NCBI GenBank assembly: GCA_963921825.1
Contig: OY997596.1
Location: forward strand, 625,001 to 689,000
Direction of reading: 5' to 3'
Length of the DNA: 64,000 nucleotides
Origin: Erodium maritimum
Lineage: Eukaryota > Streptophyta > Magnoliopsida > Geraniales > Geraniaceae
Each line of letters begins with the position of its first letter. Within the stretch, counting starts at the first letter, position 1. Under the pieces are notes generated by a model. It ran no database searches. It was not told the origin of the DNA and saw only the letters and a program-made list of their open reading frames with translations. Below are positions 1 to 11,116 of the stretch, piece by piece. The position numbers and the translations under genes were made by a program.

Positions 1-1
1 T

Positions 2-1567
2 CTGAGAGTCATTGGCTACTTGAAACAGATCCGTTATAGATCAACAGATGCAACGCTTTCACAAAGACGGAACGAGCAGTTCTACACTGCCGCTTTGTGG
101 CTCCATGCTCATCACCCCGAGACTCTAATACGAAATGTCAGGGCTTTCTCCAGGATAGGTAGTTTGAGAGACTTTCCCGAGGTCCTGCATCGCCTGGTCA
201 GAGGCCCTTTTGTTCGCCAGGCGGAGAAACTAGAAAGAATGAGACTCCGAAGACAACAGTCTTGGAGATCGATGGGCATAGATAGGTGGTGTTTGACGAA
301 CGATGATGGGCAGGCGAGAGACGTCGAAGAGTTCGACGTGTTTGGTTCGAGAGAGGAGAAGAGGATCCAACAGGGCCGAAATGCTGTTGAAATGTATAAC
401 TCTGATCCTCGTTACCGGTCTTTGCATGATGCTGTTTCTGATCTTTTTGCAGAGCTTTTGAAGTCTGATCTCGAGTTGTTGCGTTCAGGTGAGCTACAGA
501 AGCTGAGCCTGGCTAGTAAATGGTGCCCTTCCCTCGGGTCATCTTACGATCGCTCAACCCTCTTGTGCGAGGGTATTGCCAGGAGGCTTTTCCCGTACGA
601 TGGACCCACGTACAGAGGAATCGAGGATGCACATTATGCTTACAGAGTTCGAGACCGGTTGCGTAGGGAAGTGCTCGTTCCTCTTCGAAGGGCTCTCGAG
701 TTGCCTGAGATTTACATGAGCAATAAGCAGTGGAACTTGCTTCCCTATGACCGAGTCGGCCCAACATCCATGAAAACTTACAAGAGACTGTTTATCAAAC
801 ATGATAGATCTCGCTTCTTGCAATATGTTCAAGCAAGCAAACCACATAAAGAAACATTCTCATGGTTTCCTCACGAGATACACAGCCTCTCAGATTCAGC
901 CCAATGGAGGAGGATTGTTGATACATTCTCCGAATAAGGTAAATTCAAAAACTGCATTGTAACTTGCGATTGGAGATCCAATAAGGAGCACAAACACCTG
1001 CTGGATTTTGCTCTTTCGTTTCAATTGTTAGCTTCTGAATTGAGCGATGATCCCTGGAAGGGGAAGCTTCTGAGACATATGGATAACCAGTTGACCGAGT
1101 TTGTCGAGATTGAAGTGGACGACTTGGAGTCGAAGATGCAATGCTTGAAAGCTCTCGCCATTAGTAGCAGCCGTCTTTGTGTATGGACATTGTTAGATAA
1201 GATACTAGAGACTGCTGTTTGTGGTAAAGTCAGCCAAGAGAACATGGTGAAGAGACTTTATCTAATTTCATCAATGATGTGTCAAGTTTACGTCTTCCAA
1301 GGTGATCCACAAGTTGAGGAAGCACGAAAGAAGTTTGAACGAAGTGGATATGTGATGCCGGATATAGTGTTTTGGGAACTAGGATACCCTTTCTATGGAA
1401 AACGTGAGGACATGAATTCTCCTTGTGATGGCATCACTAACATTAATGGCTTCTCGCCAAGTTGCTTACGAGTATTCATGGAGAAAGACGGGATGCTGGA
1501 GAAAGACGCTGTCATGGAATGGGAGATTTCAGGGGACAAGTACAAGCAACTCGAGGTTTTTGACTGA
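2..1567 (+). pseudogene. DUF2828 (plant vWA-type) gene, 5'-truncated by window edge, broken
   Basis: One reading frame runs from base 2 to the stop at 1565-1567, interrupted by a single in-frame TAA at 935-937. Both halves match the plant DUF2828 family (Arabidopsis UCP015417/vWA type, e.g. AT5G13210, AT5G43390). The first half has the charged helical region; the second has the C-terminal vWA-like region with DDPWKGK, a PDIVFWEL core and the ending ISGDKYKQLEVFD. Just after the stop, where the family normally has a MIDAS-type CDVSGSM motif, this copy reads CDWRSNKEH, so the metal-site motif is lost too. No intron is needed to join the halves. The family's function is unknown. The N-terminus lies left of the window. 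A sequencing error could explain the stop but not the missing motif, so I call it a pseudogene. The neighbouring partial copy supports decay. Confidence 0.8.
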
Positions 1568-1754
1568 ACTTGATTCAGTCTTTTTTGGAAATAATAGTTT
1601 GTTTTCGTGTAAAAATATGCAGAAGCAGCCTCTAAAGAGGCATAATTTCATGATTCTGAGTTGTTACTTTACACATGGTGGATTGAGTATAGGTATGTCG
1701 AATAAGTTTACGACAAATTTATGTCATCATGGTGAAGGCTCACTCACTAGCTTG

Positions 1755-2145
1755 TCAGCAGAGAGAACATGTTGAAGAGGCTATTTCTGATTTCATCAGA
1801 TATGTGTAGTGTTTACATCTTCAAAGGTCATCAAGAGGTCGAGGAAGCACGAAAGAAGTTTGAACGATGTGGATATGTGATGCCGGATATAGTGTTTTGG
1901 GAACTAGGACGCCCTGTCTTTGGAAAACTTGATCAAGTATTTTCTCCTTGTGATGACATTACTTCCATTGAAGGCTTCTGGCCGCGTTTGCTTCGAGTAT
2001 TCGTGGAGAAAGACGGGAAGCTGGAGGAAGACGTTGTCATGGAATGGGAGATTTCAGGGGACAAGTACAAGGAACTCGAGGTTTTTGACTGAACTCTCGT
2101 GTTTTCAACTTGATTTAGTGTTTTGGAAAATGAGAGTATTTAATA
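1755..2145 (+). pseudogene. Partial tandem copy of the DUF2828 gene 3' end
   Basis: This segment repeats the 3' end of the preceding gene at a constant offset of about 525 bp (1230-1620 repeats as 1755-2145). Its open part, 1769-2092, again carries the EEARKKFER, PDIVFWEL and EISGDKYKELEVFD stretches in the same frame, then the same stop and similar 3' flank. It has no vWA start, so it cannot encode a whole protein. Coding identity is high but not perfect, which suggests an old local duplication by unequal exchange. Confidence 0.8.
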
Positions 2146-2528
2146 ATGGTGTAATTTTGTTCTTGTTTGTGTGGTTGCTGCTGCTTAATTTTGTTTATTT
2201 GTATTATCAGGCTAGATTTGCTGCCAAGAGGTTTATTAAAAAGACGAAATTGTCATTGACCTATTCGCAGAACAAATGAAAAGGACTCCTTTAAAGGATA
2301 GAATTATTTGCATTTAACCCTTATAGGAACTTGCCGTTGCCTGCATATAACTTTAGGAGGAAGCATCAAGAAGTTTTGTGTGGTTAAGAAACAAAATTGG
2401 GTGGTGTATTAAGCGTCGTCAAGAGTATCGATTCTGGTGGTCGGAAGGGTCGTCGATTCCAGTTAACCGTCCGTGCCCACCCCTATTAGTTGCATACAAC
2501 TTTAGAAAGATGCACCAATAAGTTTCAT

Positions 2529-3378
2529 GTGAACTTGGACTTGTATATAAATATCCCTTAAAATACCTCGTCTTCCCTCTGAAACCCTAGATCGTAGAAG
2601 CGTCGTCGCCGTCATCGGTGGCCTCTGAGCCTCCGGGAACGGGAGCTGCCGGTGGCTCTCCTTCTCGCCCTCCTCTTCTTCCTCCTCTGGTCTCTTTCCT
2701 TCTTTGATCCCTTGATCCAGACGCCTTTCAGCCTCTCCAGGTCTCAAGTCTTGTTCCTCAACCTCCGACAGAAGTGGTTCCTTGTCTCCGGTGATCTCTC
2801 ACCTTGCGTCTCCGGCGTGTTGATAACGATTCGGCTTGAGATGATTTTACCTAGGAGATTTTGTGGTTCTACAGCGGCTTCGGCCTGTTTGGGTGCTCAC
2901 GGTTGTGGCTTTCGAACTCTGGTGGTGGTGTGTGCTCTAGATTCGGCCTCGTGGTTGGAGATCGAGGCAGATGCTGTTCTACGCGAGACTTAGATCAGCT
3001 ACTGCTGGCATGGTTCCGTTCGGTTTTAGGAGTATTCTTTCCTTGGTCTGGTCAAGTTTCTATTTCGTTTTTTGTCTTTAAGTTTTTGGTTTGGGTTTAA
3101 TCTCAAATAAGTGTTTTGTTGCAGGTTGATATGCACTAGTTTGCGCCTTATGTGCTCTAATTGCATTTTGGTGTGCCTATTGTGTGACATGGTTTGGTGT
3201 TCACGTTATTACACTTTTGACGTGCACGGTGTTTACACGTTTTGGAGCGTCCTGTGTTGTGTTCTGGTTTTAATAGGGAGTTTATAATATTTATCGTTTG
3301 TTTATGTGTTTTCATCAGAATGTGTATATCGTTGATTGGTATATAAAATTGATGTCTCCTACTTTTTGTCAAAACAAA
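2529..3378 (+). mobile_element. Retroposed element with A-rich tail (L1-type mobilisation)
   Basis: The 850-bp segment is flanked by identical 12-bp duplications AATAAGTTTCAT (2517-2528 and 3379-3390). It ends in an A-rich tail after TTTTTGTC, as plant L1-type retroposons do. The 5' part has a TATA-like stretch near 2552 and an AAACCCTAG motif near 2582, followed by GC-rich, transcript-like sequence. The frame 2652-2993 has no recognisable domain. It could be a non-autonomous LINE derivative or a retrocopied transcript leader. Confidence 0.6.
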
Positions 3379-3390
3379 AATAAGTTTCAT

Positions 3391-4047
3391 TTGATTATGA
3401 AACTAAATTCATGATGAATCAAAAGATTGTAGAGATAATTAGAGGCGTTGGATTTGTAGGACCCACTTGACGAAACACTAGGTTGGTCGCCCAGTAAGAA
3501 CCAGAGAATGAAGTGGATCCTACAAAGAACTGTAGCTTGGAACGGAGGTAAGAGCATTTCTAACGTCGGGTTTCCCTATTCCCAACCACTCTTCCTCAAT
3601 TCATCTTCAATTTTCAACTCACCGCCCTAGCACCGCGTGGAAGAGAAGGAAGTCAGACTCGATTCAAATGGTCCATCGTCTAGTCTGACCTTTTGCACGG
3701 ACCTCATGTGATACAAACAAAGACAACACAACAAAATAACAATAAAAACAGATCTAGTACCCTGGTTTTTCCACAATTAAGCCCGTGAAACAATAAAGTT
3801 CTAAAACTCGAATTTATCAACCTTAAAGCTCAAAAAATTCGTCGATCTCCACTCAAAACAAAATATACTCGTAATGAAGAATAAAGAAAGGAATGTGAAT
3901 ATAAAAACATCAGCTAACATGGAAAACGATAAAGTTATCGGAATAAAAAAAAACATGTAGAATCGTGAATGATAGAGACTCATGTCTGATGTCTTGACTA
4001 CCTCAAAACCACCTTATTTTAAACTAACATTCTTTATGATTCATGGT
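3391..4047. other. Spacer with no recognisable feature
   Basis: AT-rich spacer. The short minus frame at 3801-3983 is low-complexity and shows no domain. I see no gene, tRNA or terminal repeat here. Confidence 0.6.
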
Positions 4048-4057
4048 AATTACATTT

Positions 4058-4221
4058 TTCTCCGCCCATTTGATTTAGCCTGATGGTGAATACTTCTTCA
4101 TGTCTCACCTCTCCTTAAAGTCACAGGTTTGAATCCCAGTGGCTACAATTGGGAGCAAGTGTGGGTTGGTGAGTTAAATTATGCTAAAGTAAGATTTTCC
4201 AGTATTACGCTCTGATAAAAA
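4058..4221 (+). mobile_element. tRNA-derived SINE
   Basis: A 164-bp unit has an A-box-like TAGCCTGATGG at 4076-4086 and a B-box-like GGTTTGAATCC at 4126-4136, the spacing of an internal RNA polymerase III promoter. It ends in GATAAAAAA and is flanked by the 10-bp duplication AATTACATTT (4048-4057 and 4222-4231). The tRNA-like head, A-rich tail and TSD together make a SINE much more likely than a chance match. It needs an L1-type reverse transcriptase in trans. Confidence 0.75.
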
Positions 4222-4249
4222 AATTACATTTCTTTCCTTATCTTTTAAT

Positions 4250-4880
4250 TCAAAATGATTAATAAACACGATTTTTTTATTAGTGTTTTTAGAGAGTTAC
4301 AATAGTTAAATTGACTTGAGCATGTATCATGAGGTAATATGGGGATGCGTTGGACTTGTACAATTTTGTTTTTATCAATTAACTGATACCATTGGTTCTT
4401 TAAAATTCTCACATAGTTACTACCTTACGCGACATTGTTAACAATTTTATTATTTTTAGTTATACTTGATTGCTTCTAGTTATAACTCATTATTAGTTTT
4501 TTTTAAAGGTTTGAAGTGTAAAAATTTATAGAATTTGATAGCAATGATTAGTCATATATGTGATATCACATATAAACTAACATAATTTGGTTTTATTATC
4601 TAGATAATTCTTGAATCCATCACATCCAAACATGGCATAATATATATCTCATTTATGAATATATGTGAATTCTTAAATACTTGTATAAAATTCTAGACAA
4701 TAAATCCTATCCATCGAGAATGTCTTGTTCAAAATTTAATCTCTATCATCCATTTTAAATTTGAAGTGTTACAAATAGATTTCAAGTTCATTTGTTAAAT
4801 ATCATCTAATATTATATTTCTACATGAAAAAATTACATATTTTCTTATTATGTTATTTTATAAAGAAAAAAAGATATCGA
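4250..4880 (+). repeat. Dispersed repeat R, copy A (diverged)
   Basis: The segment is alignable with 9510-10065 (same strand) and with 48150-48720 (opposite strand), sharing blocks around CATGTATCATGAGGTAA and ending in AAAAAAGATATCGATCAAA. It is the most diverged of the three copies. At its right edge it runs directly into the RNase H-like fragment. The element class is not certain; see copy B for a hAT-like terminus. Confidence 0.6.
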
Positions 4881-4884
4881 TCAA

Positions 4885-5292
4885 AAGAAACCGGTTATTC
4901 AAAGATGCTTAGACGAGGTTAAAGAATTAACGGATAAAGGGTTTTCCTATGACATTGATCATATATACCGAGACACCAACCATGCAGCCGATTTCTTGTC
5001 TACCTTGGATTGCAAAATTCCCAAAGACTACTTCAAGCTCCATGAGATGCCGAAGGGACTCCAAAAATGGATCACACACGACAAGAAAGGCAAATTTGTT
5101 GCGATTGCGGATGTTAACAAGTCTAAGATTGTTCGTTGTGTGAGTTCGAAAAAAATATTCCAGTCCTTCATCAATGAGATTGAACGGGTGTTGGACGAAA
5201 AGCGTACAGTTGTGAAGAAGATTCAGTTGATTGTTTCGTCTAACTCAGGCTCAATACTAACCATGTGTGAAGATAAACCTAGTTTTAACTAG
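4885..5292 (+). pseudogene. RNase H-like (RVT_3 type) protein fragment
   Basis: The frame from about 4885 to the stop at 5290 reads as the C-terminal half of a plant RNase H-like domain. It has HIYRDTNHAADFLSTL, resembling the HIYREGNxxADxLA signature that carries the last catalytic Asp, then a tail with LPKGL- and QLIV-type stretches. The start of the domain is missing and no ATG precedes it, so it is a relic of a retrotransposon or transposon-captured gene. A second, related fragment lies at 44330-44495 plus 47889-48149. Confidence 0.55.
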
Positions 5293-5392
5293 TTGATCTT
5301 AAATTTATTTACATAAATGTATCTTAAATTATGTTTGCATGCAGTAAACGTTGGGGTCGAGATGCAGCTGCAAGTTAATCAAGCTTGTCGTT

Positions 5393-5536
5393 ATATATAT
5401 ATTATATGTCATTTACCATAGGCTAATTAAACTTTTCTTTGTATATGTATTATATGTCATTTACTATAGGCTAATTAAACTTTTCTTTATATATGTATTA
5501 TATGTTATTTATCATAGGTTAACATTAATGTTGATA
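5393..5536 (+). repeat. 48-bp tandem repeat, three units
   Basis: Three units start near 5393, 5441 and 5489, each with ATTATATGTCATTTAC then TAGGCTAATTAAAC. Because 48 is a multiple of three, a frame stays open through them and encodes a hydrophobic 16-residue repeat. That frame (5351-5590) is therefore a by-product, not a gene. Confidence 0.85.
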
Positions 5537-5599
5537 TTTTTCTATTTTCTAAAAGAAAATCAAGTGCATATAGAACTTGCAAACTCATGAAGTTGGTCA

Positions 5600-6025
5600 C
5601 AGTCCAAGCCTCCAAGATTATTAGGTTAACTTTTAATTACATGTTAGAATTGTCCAAAGTTTAAATACCTAAAACTTGGTTGGAGGCCTGACATTAATGT
5701 TTTCTAAAAATGTCTAAGCAATAAAATGCTAGCAAAACACTTATAAAAATCTTATTCAAACACCTTAAACTAAGTTTCGGAAAATAAGTGTATTTTTCTT
5801 GGTTTCTCTCTTACACAAGGATGAGGCTTTAAATGTTTTGATCCTTTATTTGAATAATCGATTTTTTTTGGATAAGCTAGAAAATTATATCAGAAAAAAT
5901 TAGATCCGAGCAAGATATAACCAAAGACAACCATTACATTGGAACTCTCAAAAATCAATGATAACGACCCCTATAATGATGATGAAGCATACGGTCCGGG
6001 TCACAAGTGTGTGAAGTTTTTCTAG
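5600..6025. other. Spacer with no recognisable feature
   Basis: AT-rich sequence with no domain or repeat that I can identify. It may include decayed internal sequence of the LTR element that ends at 6498. Confidence 0.4.
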
Positions 6026-6498
6026 TTGGAATTGATCGAGGACGAGGACGGAGTTTCCTGCAAGGACATGGATCCATCTAATATGCTTGAGGTCAAGCGT
6101 CATGCGAGGGGGAGTGATGTTACGGGTCGTACGGCCCGTACAAGGTGGAATAAAACCCACCCAAGCTGCTGCCGCCCAACACCAAAGCTGATGTCGGCTA
6201 GGGTTTATATTTCATTTTAATTAATGTCCTAGTTTGAGTTTGTTTCCTTTTAATTATGTATTAGGATTTGGTAAGTTAGTAGTTTATTCCTTTAAGCGTA
6301 TTAGGACTTGGACTCCAAGTAATCTCTTTGGCTATATATATACCAAGAGAGAACAAGAAATAAAACAGTCTTGAGAATTGAATAAAATACTTTGGTCTCT
6401 ACGAGGTCTTCGAGTTCCCTCTATAATGAGCTCGTACCACAAGCTCTTCGGGTTCCCTTCTAACGAGCATGTATTCGGTTCCATAACGAGATCCATCA
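6026..6498 (+). mobile_element. 3' end of an LTR retrotransposon with its 3' LTR
   Basis: A purine-rich polypurine-tract-like GCGAGGGGGAG (6104-6114) directly precedes TGATG, and the segment closes with CATCA at 6494-6498. This gives a 384-bp LTR (6115-6498) with 5-bp inverted ends. Inside are a TATA-like GGCTATATATATACC and a downstream GAAATAAAACAG typical of the R region. The short frame left of the tract ends as polyproteins of such elements do. No 5' LTR lies upstream, so the element is truncated. Confidence 0.5.
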
Positions 6499-7555
6499 GT
6501 CAGGACCATAACAGTATGTCTCATTTCTTGACGGCGTGGAGCTCTTGTTCCGAGAGGAAGCTATCCGAGAAGCGTGGGTGTGTGGCCGGTTACTTTACAA
6601 CCATTACAATGGTGAGAATGCTCAACCGTTCTTGCATGATGAATGGAGTTAGTGTTGGGACGATACTGATACAATTTTTAAGGCGTGCCAAACACAAAAC
6701 TGAAGCTAATTGAATCAATTCCGGTAAGCTTTTGCTATCATACTTTGGTTGTTGAATGGTGGAATGTGTATATGCAGAACTGTATGAAGTAGCTGAACAG
6801 AACAAAACAAACAAACAAACTGTAATCGGAAAAGACCAATCGGGATGACGTGCAGAACAAGTTGTGGCATGGCAATTGACCACTAACTTGAAAGGAATTT
6901 TTCCGGCGCGATCGAGGTGGCGATCAGCAGCGGTTGCTCCCCAATGTACACAACTCTACCCAGCAGCGCACCCACTCGCTCTACTGGATGTGGACTCAAC
7001 AGAACCGCGACCATAACAATGGTGTAGTAAAATAAAATAGAAGCAGGGAAATGTATATAGTTTTGGCTCTGATTTGTATTGAAATCGTGTAAAAACAAAT
7101 GAGCCAGGATCAACTATTTACAGGTTCAACTGACGTAGGGGTAAAAGAGTAAAAATGCCAAAACCGTTTCAGCAAGTTAATACCACTTAAGAGCCACGTT
7201 TAAAACAGATTTTCCGTTACGATTTGGTTCAAATCAATTTGAATAAATCTGTAGAGAAAAAATAGATATTAATTTCCCCAAAAAAAAAATTCTTGCCCGT
7301 TCCGAGGGGGCTCCATCCGATCCCTTCCCGTCCCAATCCGGACGAACAACAACGATGGTGCGCGAGGCCCGATCCGGCCCAACTGGCATAGGGCCCATGT
7401 CACTGGTTGAACAAGGACAAGGAGAGACGAGTTTAATAACTCAATAACCAACCCCTTTGTTTTCGATGTAGGACAAGGAAAACAAAGGCAAAGGCTTTAC
7501 AAGCCATTACTCCAACATTGAATATTGTGGAAGTCGCCATTGGAGAACTTGTATT
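6499..7555. other. Unassigned sequence
   Basis: Several short frames on both strands have no recognisable domain. The segment at 7280-7400 is GC-richer and looks like old transposon or untranslated sequence. No RNA gene is evident. Confidence 0.4.
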
Positions 7556-7563
7556 GATACACA

Positions 7564-7776
7564 CAATGGCGGAGCCATATGGTCCCCATGGGGGCACATT
7601 CCCCCCTCAAATTTTTTTTTTTGAATTTTTTTACATATTTTTGTTTTTTTTTCAAAAATACTCCTTAATTACTTCTAATTTTATAATTGTATCCCCCTTA
7701 AATTTTTTTACAGTCATATATTGTCATTGGAAAATTTTGGTGCGCCTCCTCATTGAAAAAGCTAGCTCCGCCACTG
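7564..7776. mobile_element. hAT-like MITE (CARTGGCGGA termini)
   Basis: Terminal inverted repeats CAATGGCGGAGCCA and GCTAGCTCCGCCACTG bound a 213-bp T-rich segment. The ends match those of the larger element at 33007-33717, which has an 8-bp TSD. Here the flanks (GATACACA and GTCCACAT) do not match, so the TSD is lost or misjudged. Confidence 0.5.
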
Positions 7777-8175
7777 GTCCACATAGTGATGAGGATGAGT
7801 TCGTTATGGGAATTGGTAATGTAAGGGTTCATAAATGGGTGATTAGAGATGAAACTTTAACTGAAAAGAAAATAAGGGTCTCTGGTTGTAGTTGGGATGC
7901 TTAGAATCGCTATGAAATTGGTGCAACAAATAATGGTTTTATTGGCATGTGAATAATGTGTTGGAATAGCAAATGACATGTTCAGATTGAACTATTACAT
8001 TAATGGTTATGAGAGACAGGTAGTGAAAGAAGATACACATGTTGTTAATAGAAGGATAGATTATGGAACCATATGTTTTGGGAAGGTGAGGAAGAATATA
8101 AGCAACGTTGAGTTGCAGAGTGTTATGAATAAAGAGGAAATCAATACCAATTGTGGCTATTTTTTTCATTGTGGA
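7777..8175. other. Unassigned open frames
   Basis: Plus-strand frames up to 7904 and around 7978-8180 read smoothly but match nothing I recognise. They are cut by the solo LTR at 8181, so they may be remnants of one older coding sequence. I assign no function. Confidence 0.3.
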
Positions 8176-8180
8176 GTATG

Positions 8181-8519
8181 GGTTAGGGTTGTGTGGAGAC
8201 TTCCTATTTTATTTAGGAAATGTCTAGTCTTCCTAATAGATTTAGGTAAGAGACTTGAGTAGGCAATTAGAGGATATTTCCTATTATGATTAGGAAACCT
8301 AATTCCTACCTTATTTTACCCATTGTCTTCTCCTATAAATATCAGGTACTTGTAAACCCAAATCATTCATTCATTGTGAAAGCAATAAGAAGAGAGTAGT
8401 GAGACCGTGGACGTAGGCAAATTGCCGAACCACATAAATTCTTGTGTTCTTGTGTGATTGCTTATTTTCCATTGTTTTCTTCTTGCTTGAATATTGTTCC
8501 ACGTTGTTATACCCCAACA
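8181..8519 (+). mobile_element. Solo LTR, Ty1/copia-like
   Basis: A 339-bp segment ends in CCCCAACA and is flanked by identical 5-bp duplications GTATG (8176-8180 and 8520-8524). It contains CCTATAAATATCAGG (TATA) near 8333. Further on are ACCGTGGACGTAGGCA and a repeated TTCTTGTGT, the usual R/U5 pattern of copia LTRs. The first base of the expected TGTTAGGG start is mutated to GGTTAGGG. No primer-binding site or coding region adjoins it, so it is a solo LTR left by recombination. Confidence 0.75.
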
Positions 8520-8857
8520 GTATGATCATCCCTTGGCCTTGGACTGTCCTGGATTGCCTTATTGGCCTACGAGACTTACCACACAATATTCTTTCATGGT
8601 GGGCTATCTTGTACAATAATTGAGCTCAAATGTTATGTGTCAAGTTGGGGAAGACATTAGTTGGACAATTGTGTTAGTATATCAACAAATAAACAGATTC
8701 AAATAAATAATAATAAATTGTAAAATAAAATTAGAGATAATCTTTACCGCATTAACTCGCTTTTTGATTAGGATTAAGGAAAATGATTGCCTAGTCAAGG
8801 CATGGAAATCCATTTTTCTTAAGACACCTACTGCTCCGTATGAGCAGCGATCTCCTA

Positions 8858-9209
8858 GGATACAACGACTAATCGTTAATGAACTCAAAACCGTCGAAAA
8901 GTCACCAAGAACATAAGAGTAGAGAGAAAATAAGAAAGGGAGACCATTTGTGAAATGTTTTTTCGCTTAGTTTGAAATGAGACTAAATATTTGAGTACTT
9001 ATAACCCTTTGGGAAGGACAAGATGTGGAATTCATAGGAGAAGGTAGTGGACATGAAGCTGGAAATGGAAGATAGTAGCTTGGGTTGGTCGTGAATTGAC
9101 AACATATTCATAGGATGATCGAAAAGGATTGTCGTGCTTCAGTAAACGAAAAAGGTTCTACATCTTCACGCACAATGGGGGACGAGGTGTTGTGGGGTGG
9201 AGGGAGTTT
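8858..9209 (+). repeat. Long direct repeat, copy 1
   Basis: About 350 bp here recur at 11117-11480 in the same orientation at high identity, both starting GGATACAA and ending GTGGGGTGG(A)GGAGTTT. The left part holds a short shared coding-like string (ELKTVEKS) followed by a stop. It may be the 3' end of a duplicated, unrecognised gene. The right edge abuts dispersed repeat R. Confidence 0.8.
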
Positions 9210-10103
9210 CATTTCATGATTAAAGAATACAAATAGTATAGATGACTTTATATACCTATCATATGGAGTTGTATTGCTCAATCTCTAGAGAAAATGATTT
9301 ACTCATAAAAGATTGAGACGCTTACCAATAATAGACATATAGATGCTCAACGGAGAGTCCATACTACAGAGAAATTATTACACACAGGAAATAGAGATGT
9401 TCAACAAAGAGAAAAGACCAAAAGGCATGAACATGAACGATTGTTTGTGTGTGATTTCTTAGTCACAAATCAAAAGGATCAATAGGCACGAGTTTTCTTC
9501 TTTATGCTTTAAAGAGCAACAATAGTTAAATGAACTTGGACATATATCATGAGGTAACCGAGAGAATGTGTTGGCGTTGTCATATTTTGTTTGTGTAGGT
9601 TAACTGGTGGGTTTCGATACCAAATGTCCTTAGTGCTAGAAAATCCTCACCTAGATACTACCTTGCGTCGTTAATGTTGGTTCTGACGGTTTTCTTATCT
9701 TTTGTTATATATGATTAATACTAGTTAGAGTCTAGAAGATGATGATAGTAAATATCTATACACGAGTTCACATATAAGATAGCATAATTTGGTGTAATTT
9801 TCTAGAACTATGTGAACCTATTATATCTAAACTTGACATGAAAATATATTGAATATTTGAGTTTTTTTATATATATAATTCTAGACATTAAATCCTATTC
9901 ATCGAGGGTGTCTTGTTAGAAATTAATCTTTGTCACCCATTTTAGATTGTTTTAGTATTATAAATAGACGTTGATGCTTATTTTCGCAATATGATTTAGT
10001 ATAATGCTTCTATGAACAAATTTACTTATTATAATTTTCATAGGAAAAAAAGATATCGATCAAATTCTTGATTAAGGCCCCAGATATCATTGGGCCGGCC
10101 CTG
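9210..10103 (+). repeat. Dispersed repeat R, copy B (hAT-like right terminus)
   Basis: The segment is homologous to 48150-49024 in inverted orientation along nearly its whole length, and to 4250-4880. Its right end reads GGGCCGGCCCTG (10092-10103). This is the reverse of the CAGGGCCGGCCC termini seen in many plant hAT-type elements, so R may be a non-autonomous hAT derivative. No left terminus of the same kind was found, so the class remains tentative. Confidence 0.55.
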
Positions 10104-11116
10104 TAAACATCTCTCTGGTGAAGTGAAATTTTACTTTGGACAATTAGAGATGTTAATTGATACTGCACATGCAGATTGTTGCAAAAAGTTCCACTCAAAC
10201 ATATAGCTCAATCTCCTTTCAATACAATCTCCTCTCTACAACTCTCCCCATTCTCTATGTAATGCGGCAAAGATCAAAAGAGTGGTTGTTGAAGAAGATC
10301 GATAGCGGGAGTGAAAATTGACAAGAATTGGAATGATGCCTAGACAAAAGTCAAAATCATAAGAAGTAATGATGATCTAAAATGGTTATGTTAAAACTAC
10401 CAAGTAGGAAAGATAAACCAAACAAAATGCCAAATGGTTTCTGATGTCGCGTCCTACATATCAATTGAGCCACACGAGACCGTGTCCTACATATCACTCT
10501 GTATAAACACGTCTCAGTGCCAAGGACCATCAAAAAAATCGATAACATCTTCATTATCAAACGGGCTATTTGACCAGTAGTCTTAACCCAATCACGACCA
10601 TCCAATAAAAAAGAGTTGTACGATTTCATCAAATGACCATTTAATCTCATATTATTTTATGTATTGTTTTCAGTTTCAAATAAATCCTACAATTGTAGTA
10701 CAGTTTCTAAATTTATAAATTACTTTCAAAATTTAGATTTTGGGATCCATTTAAACCATGACTTATTAGTTAGTGGCCTAATACAATACTACAAGAGAAT
10801 GAAATTGAAAAGTTGTTATTCTTGTTAATAAGATAATAAAACTATATTTCACAATTTGAGGTGTTTTGACTATAGTGGACAGATGGATTCATTTCTCAAC
10901 ATGGAGCAATTACCGAGTTTTTCAAAATCATTGCCTGATCAGGTGCCTTACATCATACTTGCAATTTGAATTCATTACTTCTACTTTTAACTAATTGACT
11001 AAAAACTTTATTGTATGTATTAGGTGAAGATCACTATGAAGGTCATCATGACCGATGATTTTAACATGGTCGGCTTTTCCGCTAGTCCGAAGCATGAAGA
11101 GGAGAATGATGTTATA
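10104..11116. other. Spacer with weak exon-like traces
   Basis: Mostly AT-rich. Near 10880-10942 and 11027-11110 short plus-strand segments look like two exons around an intron (a CAG|GTGCC-like donor near 10941, an acceptor before GTGAAGATC), but no protein family is recognisable. Confidence 0.3.

Noticed and set aside
5351..5590. 79-codon hydrophobic repeat protein
   Set aside because: Produced by the 48-bp AT-rich tandem repeat; no coding evidence.
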